Assembly (NCBI RefSeq): GCF_006538745.1
Contig: NZ_BJLR01000017.1
Location: 232,706-296,705, forward strand
From: Cellulomonas cellasea
GTDB taxonomy: Bacteria; Actinomycetota; Actinomycetes; Actinomycetales; Cellulomonadaceae
Direction: 5' to 3'
DNA: 64,000 bases
Made by a program: the position numbers and the translations under genes. Of the stretch, positions 59,160 to 64,000 are shown piece by piece. The notes under the pieces are model-generated. The model was not told the DNA's origin, made no database searches, and was given only the letters and a program-made list of their open reading frames with translations. Position 1 is the stretch's first letter; each line of letters starts with the position of its first letter.

Positions 59160-59714
59160 TCAGCGCAGGCGCGCGAGCAGCCGCAGCGCGCCCGTGAGCC
59201 GCGGGGGCTCGACCTCGGTGATCCGGGCGAGCGTGCGGTCGGTGACCTCGCGCACGAAGGTGGGCAGCTGTTCCGGGACGCCGGCCTGCCAGAGCGCGGC
59301 GACGGCGTCGAGGGGCAGCTCGAGCGTCGTCGTGCGGGGGTGCGCCAGCGCGATGCTCGGCGAGCCCTCGACGCGGACCCACGTGAGCCCGGGCACGCGG
59401 GCGACGATCGCGTCGCCCGCGAGCAGGCCGAGCGCGGTGATCGTGGGGAGCGGGTCCCAGCGCAGCGCGGGCTCGGCGGCGTGCCACGCGCCCATGAGCT
59501 CGTCGAGCAGGACGCCGAGCCGGTCGACGTCCGTGAGGTCGAGCCCGGGGCCGCGCAGGAGCTCGCGGGACTCCGCGAGCCACATGGCCTCGGCGGGATC
59601 CAGCCCGCGCACTGCGGGACGCACGTCGGGGGCCGCGCGTCCCGCAGTGCCGCGGGGGGACGGCACGAAGCTGCGACGATCCCGCGAGCGGGGCTGCCGT
59701 GCTGTGCCTGTCAT
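59160..59714 (-). CDS. DUF3806-like protein
   Basis: A 184-aa protein. An Arg/Pro-rich start is followed by LDPAEAMWLAESRELLRGPG, then ALGLLAGDAIVARVPGLTWV, PSIALAHPRTTTLELPLDAV and LWQAGVPEQLPTFVREV. The layout matches the protein at 49886-50332, so the two are probably paralogues. ATG at 59714. It is divergent from the dehydrogenase gene (99 bp). Confidence 0.72.
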   Translation of the reverse strand: MTGTARQPRSRDRRSFVPSPRGTAGRAAPDVRPAVRGLDPAEAMWLAESRELLRGPGLDLTDVDRLGVLLDELMGAWHAAEPALRWDPLPTITALGLLAGDAIVARVPGLTWVRVEGSPSIALAHPRTTTLELPLDAVAALWQAGVPEQLPTFVREVTDRTLARITEVEPPRLTGALRLLARLR

Positions 59715-59755
59715 GCAAGAGATATCGGCAGCAGCTGACCCCGCATGCACCGCCA

Positions 59756-59776
59756 CCAGGGTGAACCTGGTCACCG
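59756..59776. promoter_or_regulatory. Overlapping dyads upstream of the dehydrogenase gene
   Basis: CCAGG-N5-CCTGG (59756-59770) overlaps GGTGA-N6-TCACC (59760-59775) in the divergent promoter gap, 38 bp before the GTG at 59814. Possible regulator site; the regulator is unknown. Confidence 0.35.
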
Positions 59777-59813
59777 TGCGCAGGCGCCGGGCTGTGGGTG
59801 GGAGACTGCAGCG

Positions 59814-62759
59814 GTGTCGACCGTGACGGATCCCGCGCAGCGCCCGGACGCGGCCGCGCCGCCCACTCCCGACGTCGTCGCCGCGCTGCGCTCCGCGGTC
59901 GGGGGCGCAGTCGACGACTCCTCGCGGCGCCGCGCCGAGTACTCCACGGACGCGTCGAACTACCGCGTCGTCCCGCAGGTCGTCGTGTTCCCGCGCGACA
60001 CCGACGACGTGCTGGCCGCGCTCGAGGTCACGCGCGCGGCGGGCGTCCCGCTGACGTCGCGCGGCGGGGGCACGTCGGTCGCGGGGAACGCCGTCGGCAC
60101 GGGCGTCGTGCTCGACTTCTCCCGGCACGTCAACCGCGTCCTCGCGATCGACCCCGAGGCCCGCACGGCGCGCGTCGAGCCGGGCGTCGTGATGTCCGAG
60201 CTGCAGCGCCAGGCCGCCCCGCACGGGCTGCGGTTCGGGCCCGACCCGTCGACGCAGGCCCGCGCGACGCTCGGCGGGATGATCGGCAACAACGCGTGCG
60301 GCCCGCGCGCCGTGGCGTACGGGCGGACCGCGGACAACGTGCTCGCGCTCGACGTGGTCGACGGGACCGGGCGGCGCTTCGAGGCCGCCCGCGGGCTCGA
60401 CCCGGTGCCGGGCCTCGACGCCCTGGTGCGCGCCAACCTCGAGACGATCCGCACCGAGCTGGGCCGCTTCGGCCGGCAGGTCTCCGGGTACTCGCTCGAG
60501 CACCTGCTGCCCGAGAACGGCGCGGACCTCGCCAAGGCGCTCGTCGGCACCGAGGGCACGCTCGTGACGCTGCTCGGCGCGACCGTGAACCTCGTGCCGA
60601 TCGCGGCCGCGCCGGTGCTCGTCGTGCTCGGCTACCCGGACATGCCGACGGCCGCCGACGCCGTGCCCGCGCTGCTCGCGCACGCCCCGCTCGCGATCGA
60701 GGGCATGGACGCCCGGCTCGTCGACGTGGTGCGCCGCGTCAAGGGCGCGAGCGCCGTCCCGCCGCTGCCGACCGGCGGGGGCTGGCTCATGGTCGAGGTC
60801 GGGGGAGCGGACCTCGACGAGGCGATGGCCCGGGCGCGCGCGCTCGCGGCCGACGCGGGCACCGACGCCGTCGGGGTCTTCCCGCCCGGACCGCAGGCCG
60901 CCGCGATGTGGCGCATCCGCGAGGACGGCGCGGGGCTCGGCGGGCGCACGCCCTCGGGCGCGCAGGCGTGGCCCGGCTTCGAGGACTCCGCGGTGCCGCC
61001 CGCACGGCTCGGCGCGTACCTGCGCGAGCTCGAGGCGCTCATGGCGACGCACGCGGTCGACGGCCTGGCCTACGGGCACTTCGGCGACGGCTGCGTGCAC
61101 CTGCGCCTCGACGTCCCGCTCGAGCGCTCGGGCGACCCGCTGCGCGCGTTCATGACCGACGCCGCGCACCTCGTGGCCGCGCACGGCGGCTCGCTCTCGG
61201 GCGAGCACGGCGACGGGCGGGCGCGCAGCGAGCTGCTGCCGGTCATGTACTCCCCGCGGGCCATCGCCGCGTTCGAGGCCGTCAAGGACCTGTTCGACCC
61301 GCGCGACCTGCTCAACCCCGGCGTGCTCGTCCGCCCGCGCCCGCTCGACGCCGACCTGCGCCGCCCGTACGCGCGGTCGCTGCTCGCGGGCTCGGGCGGG
61401 TTCGCGTTCGCGCACGACGCCGGGGACTTCACGACGGCCGTGCACCGCTGCGTCGGGGTCGGCAAGTGCCGCGCCGACACCTCGGCCGCCGGCGGGTTCA
61501 TGTGCCCGTCGTTCCTCGCGACGCGCGACGAGAAGGACTCGACCCGCGGCCGGGCGCGCGTGCTCCAGGAGATGGCGAACGGCACGTTCGTCACGCAGGG
61601 CTGGGCGGCGCCCGAGGTGCACGAGGTGCTCGACCTGTGCCTCGCGTGCAAGGCCTGCTCGAGCGACTGCCCCGCCGGCGTCGACATGGCGCAGTACAAG
61701 TCCGAGGTGCTGCACCGCACCTACCGCGGACGGCTGCGTCCCGTGAGCCACTACGCGCTCGGCTGGCTGCCGCGCTGGACCCGGTTCGTGACCGGCGTGC
61801 CCGGGCTCGCGCGGCTCGCCAACGCGGCGCTCGGGATCCGCCCGGTCGCGAAGCTCGTGCTCGCCGCGGGCGGCATGGACACGCGCCGGGAGATGGTCAC
61901 GTTCGCGTCCACCCCGTTCCGGGCGTGGGCGCGGGGCGAGGGAGCGGCGCAGGTCACGCGCGGTGCGGGGGCGGTGGACGACGAGGCGCCCGAGGGTGCC
62001 CGGAAGCCGCGCGTGCTGCTGTGGACCGACTCGTTCAGCGACGGCCTCGCGCCCTCGGTCGCGCAGGCCGCGGTGCGGGTGCTGCGCGCGGCCGGGTACG
62101 AGGTGATCGTGCCCGAGGACGAGGCGTGCTGCGGGCTCACCTGGATCACCACGGGCCAGCTCGACGGCGCGCGCGAGCGCCTCACGCACCTGCTCGGCGT
62201 GCTCGGCCCGTACGCGGTCAACGGCATCCCGATCGTGGGCCTCGAGCCGTCGTGCACCGCGGTCCTGCGCTCGGACCTGCTCGACCTGCTGCCCGACGAC
62301 CCCCGCGCCGTCGCGGTCGCGCGCGAGACCCGGACCCTCGCGGAGCTGCTCACGGCCCCCGCGCCGATCGGGCCGCGCGAGCGCTGGGAGCTCCCGGACC
62401 TGTCCGGCGTGACCGCCGTCGTCCAGCCGCACTGCCACCACCACTCGGTCATGACGTACACCGCGGACCGCACGCTCCTCACCGAGGCCGGCGCGCAGTT
62501 CCGGGCGCTCGCCGGGTGCTGCGGGCTCGCCGGGAACTTCGGGATGGAGAAGGGGCACTACGAGACGTCGGTGGCCGTCGCCGGGCACGCGCTCCTGCCT
62601 GCGCTGCGCGACGCCGCGCCGGGCGACGTGTACCTGGCCGACGGGTTCTCGTGCCGCACGCAGGCCGAGCAGCTCGCGGGCGTCCAGGGCGTGCACCTCG
62701 CGGAGCTCCTCGCGGCGCACCTGCCCGCCGACGCGCCGGCGGTCGCCGAGGGGCGCTGA
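59814..62759 (+). CDS. Fused FAD/4Fe-4S dehydrogenase (D-lactate/glycolate dehydrogenase-like)
   Basis: A 981-aa fusion. The FAD-binding domain (residues about 20-250) has VPLTSRGGGTSVAGNAVG and GMIGNNACGPRAVAYGRT; the FAD-oxidase cap ends near 520 with GEHGDGRARSELLPVMY. Iron-sulfur ligands follow: Cys546, Cys552 and Cys564 (CVGVGKCR, GGFMCPS), then Cys609, 612, 615 and 619 (CLACKACSSDC). Two CCG motifs (Cys772-773, Cys902-903) belong to heterodisulfide-reductase-like domains. The usual GlcD and GlcF parts are in one chain. It likely oxidises a 2-hydroxy acid and passes electrons to quinone or another carrier. Confidence 0.92.
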   Translation: MSTVTDPAQRPDAAAPPTPDVVAALRSAVGGAVDDSSRRRAEYSTDASNYRVVPQVVVFPRDTDDVLAALEVTRAAGVPLTSRGGGTSVAGNAVGTGVVLDFSRHVNRVLAIDPEARTARVEPGVVMSELQRQAAPHGLRFGPDPSTQARATLGGMIGNNACGPRAVAYGRTADNVLALDVVDGTGRRFEAARGLDPVPGLDALVRANLETIRTELGRFGRQVSGYSLEHLLPENGADLAKALVGTEGTLVTLLGATVNLVPIAAAPVLVVLGYPDMPTAADAVPALLAHAPLAIEGMDARLVDVVRRVKGASAVPPLPTGGGWLMVEVGGADLDEAMARARALAADAGTDAVGVFPPGPQAAAMWRIREDGAGLGGRTPSGAQAWPGFEDSAVPPARLGAYLRELEALMATHAVDGLAYGHFGDGCVHLRLDVPLERSGDPLRAFMTDAAHLVAAHGGSLSGEHGDGRARSELLPVMYSPRAIAAFEAVKDLFDPRDLLNPGVLVRPRPLDADLRRPYARSLLAGSGGFAFAHDAGDFTTAVHRCVGVGKCRADTSAAGGFMCPSFLATRDEKDSTRGRARVLQEMANGTFVTQGWAAPEVHEVLDLCLACKACSSDCPAGVDMAQYKSEVLHRTYRGRLRPVSHYALGWLPRWTRFVTGVPGLARLANAALGIRPVAKLVLAAGGMDTRREMVTFASTPFRAWARGEGAAQVTRGAGAVDDEAPEGARKPRVLLWTDSFSDGLAPSVAQAAVRVLRAAGYEVIVPEDEACCGLTWITTGQLDGARERLTHLLGVLGPYAVNGIPIVGLEPSCTAVLRSDLLDLLPDDPRAVAVARETRTLAELLTAPAPIGPRERWELPDLSGVTAVVQPHCHHHSVMTYTADRTLLTEAGAQFRALAGCCGLAGNFGMEKGHYETSVAVAGHALLPALRDAAPGDVYLADGFSCRTQAEQLAGVQGVHLAELLAAHLPADAPAVAEGR

Positions 62760-62905
62760 GGGCCGGACGAACCCCGTCGGGCGCTGGTCCGACGCGGCGG
62801 GTCCGGTGCGTCCCTCCGGGGTTGCCGCCCGCCGTCCGCCTGCGCGGCGGCAGCGTTCGGGTGAGGGCCGGTTGGGCTTCACAGCGGGGCGTGGGAGAGT
62901 GTTCG

Positions 62906-62931
62906 CCGGACGGCCGGGGGCGGTCGTCCGG
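62906..62931. other. Hairpin upstream of the last gene
   Basis: CCGGACG (62906-62912) and CGTCCGG (62925-62931) are exact complements around a 12-nt loop, 55 bp before the GTG at 62986. Possibly a terminator of the dehydrogenase gene or a leader structure. Confidence 0.35.
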
Positions 62932-62985
62932 GGCGATCGACGCGGGTGCGCACGGCGGCTGCGCGCGCCCGGGGAGGGAGACGCA

Positions 62986-64000
62986 GTGCCGATCTTCGAG
63001 CTCGACGAAGGTCGACCGCTCCTCGTCCAGCCCATGCAGCCCGCGAGCTCGACGTTCGCGCCGGACACCTCCGCGCTCGTCGCCGACCACCTCACCGCGC
63101 TGCTCGGCGAGCAGCTCTTCCAGGTGCGCGTGCGCCACGAGGACGACGAGGCGCCGCACCTGCTCGCGCTCGACGCGGGCGGCCAGCCGGTCGTCGTCGA
63201 CGTCGTCCACCTGCTCGACGCCGAGGCGCTCGTGCGCGCCCTCGGCTTCGCCGGCCAGGCCGCCCGGCTCACGCGCTCCGACCTCGCCCGCGCCTACCAG
63301 GGCGGTCGCGAGGCGTTCGACGCCGACCTCGCGGTGTTCCGCGACCGCTCCCCGCTGACCGCGCAGCACGCCCCGCGCACCGGCTCCCGCCTCGTCCTCG
63401 TGTGCTCCGAGGTGGACGACGACGTGAGCGACGCCCTCGCGTTCCTGCGCCAGCCGGGCCGCCAGGTCGAGGTCCTGCAGATGGGCGTCGTGCAGGGCGG
63501 CGACGGACGCCGCTACGTCGACGTCTCGCCCGTCCAGCTCGGCCCGCACCGCACCCCGCGCCCGGTCGAGCCCGCCGCGATGATCGTCCCCGCCCCGGTG
63601 CCCGCACCCCTGACCGTGACGGGAGCGTCGGCGCACGAGAGCGTCTCGGCGCGGGTGGCCGCGGCGGAGCGCCCGCGGCCCGAGCCGGTCCCGGCGCCGC
63701 GCCCCTCGGCGGACGAGTGGGACGTGCGCGACGCCGTGCGTGACACCGGGGCGTCCGCCGCGCGGAGCGGGGACGACGACGGGCGCGACGCCCGGGTGGA
63801 CGACGCCGACGGTCGTCGTGAGCGCGGCACCGACGAGGGGCCCGACGCGCCGTCGGACGACGCCGTGCCGGGTGCGGGCAGCCCGGCGCCGGTCGCCCGC
63901 GACGTCGACGCGCCGACGTGGGGAGACCCGCCGCGCACCGGAGGCACCGGCCGTGCCGCGGCCCCGGCGCCCGCCGCAGACGCGGTGCCCGCCCCGCTTG
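62986..64000 (+). CDS. Hypothetical protein with acidic disordered linker, partial at the window end
   Basis: The frame is open from the GTG at 62986 to the window edge without a stop: at least 338 residues. A GGGGAGGGAG ribosome site supports the start. Residues 1-165 are a compact alpha/beta domain (HLTALLGEQLFQVRVRHEDD; HLLALDAGGQPVVVDVVHLL; VEVLQMGVVQGGDGRRYVDV). This resembles the RecB/NucS-type restriction-endonuclease-like fold found in some actinobacterial nuclease-like proteins, with a D-x-Q rather than a clear D-x-K centre; activity is not certain. From about 185 the chain is Pro/Ala/Asp/Arg-rich and disordered. Confidence 0.72.
   Translation, partial: MPIFELDEGRPLLVQPMQPASSTFAPDTSALVADHLTALLGEQLFQVRVRHEDDEAPHLLALDAGGQPVVVDVVHLLDAEALVRALGFAGQAARLTRSDLARAYQGGREAFDADLAVFRDRSPLTAQHAPRTGSRLVLVCSEVDDDVSDALAFLRQPGRQVEVLQMGVVQGGDGRRYVDVSPVQLGPHRTPRPVEPAAMIVPAPVPAPLTVTGASAHESVSARVAAAERPRPEPVPAPRPSADEWDVRDAVRDTGASAARSGDDDGRDARVDDADGRRERGTDEGPDAPSDDAVPGAGSPAPVARDVDAPTWGDPPRTGGTGRAAAPAPAADAVPAPL

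Noticed and set aside
59160..63272. A very long minus-strand open frame (1370 codons) across the dehydrogenase gene.
   Set aside because: Only its last ~184 codons are a plausible protein (DUF3806-like). The rest is Arg/Ala/Gly-rich antisense of the FAD/Fe-S gene.

Overview
The window is a stretch of a very GC-rich actinobacterial chromosome. Codons end almost always in G or C, many starts are GTG, and a large share of genes look leaderless, with a TAnnnT-type -10 box only 6-7 nt before the start codon. The gene families (DUF6507-like/Ntox15 toxin cassette, ClgR-like regulator, LuxR-LAL regulator, PspC, DUF1918, a TM0106-type nuclease-helicase) suggest a Micrococcales organism close to Cellulomonas. 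This is inference from gene content; there is no rRNA or marker gene to prove it. I see no tRNA, rRNA, CRISPR array, insertion sequence or prophage.

Layout. 1-4.4 kb: a secretion-associated polymorphic toxin cassette (two small proteins, a 921-aa protein ending in an Ntox15-type HxxD nuclease domain, a probable immunity protein, then a decayed tail). 4.4-6.5 kb: an ABC-2 exporter operon with its own XRE regulator. 6.6-9.1 kb: a membrane protein, two overlapping clpP genes and a convergent ClgR-type regulator. 9.3-19.5 kb: a RibD-like reductase, a DUF4173 membrane protein, an MFS transporter, a divergent NmrA-like/AraC pair, an ECF sigma factor with a membrane partner, a hydrolase and a LiaF-like protein. 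19.5-25.8 kb: a 1344-aa RecB-like nuclease/helicase, a DUF6191-like protein, a frameshifted LigD-type polymerase and a DUF1918 protein. 25.8-32.1 kb: a membrane protein plus YtrA-type GntR regulator, a hydrolase, a PurN-like protein and a 1011-aa LuxR-LAL regulator with a small upstream gene. 32.3-39.7 kb: small metabolic and membrane genes (HAD, RDD, PspC, aldo-keto reductase, RsbW-like kinase, glutamine amidotransferase). 39.8-46.1 kb: an orphan ParA-like ATPase, a second ECF sigma factor with membrane partner, and an RsbQ-RsbP stress-signalling pair. 46-50.3 kb: S4 protein, 5'-3' exonuclease, RNase HI and small proteins. 50.5-57.2 kb: a large secreted subtilase behind palindromic operators, an L-isoaspartate methyltransferase, and a divergent HTH/VanY peptidase pair. 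57.2-64 kb: an orphan AAA signalling module, OsmC, a fused FAD/Fe-S dehydrogenase, and the start of a gene that runs off the window.

Themes. Envelope and stress signalling is over-represented: ClgR/ClpP, LiaF-like, PspC, RsbQ/RsbP, an RsbW-like kinase and two ECF sigma modules. Operons are short, often with 4-bp ATGA/GTGA overlaps. Several intergenic regions carry short GC-rich tandem repeats (29, 29 and 17 bp) next to gene ends. Most regulatory calls are readings of sequence symmetry and spacing and are untested.
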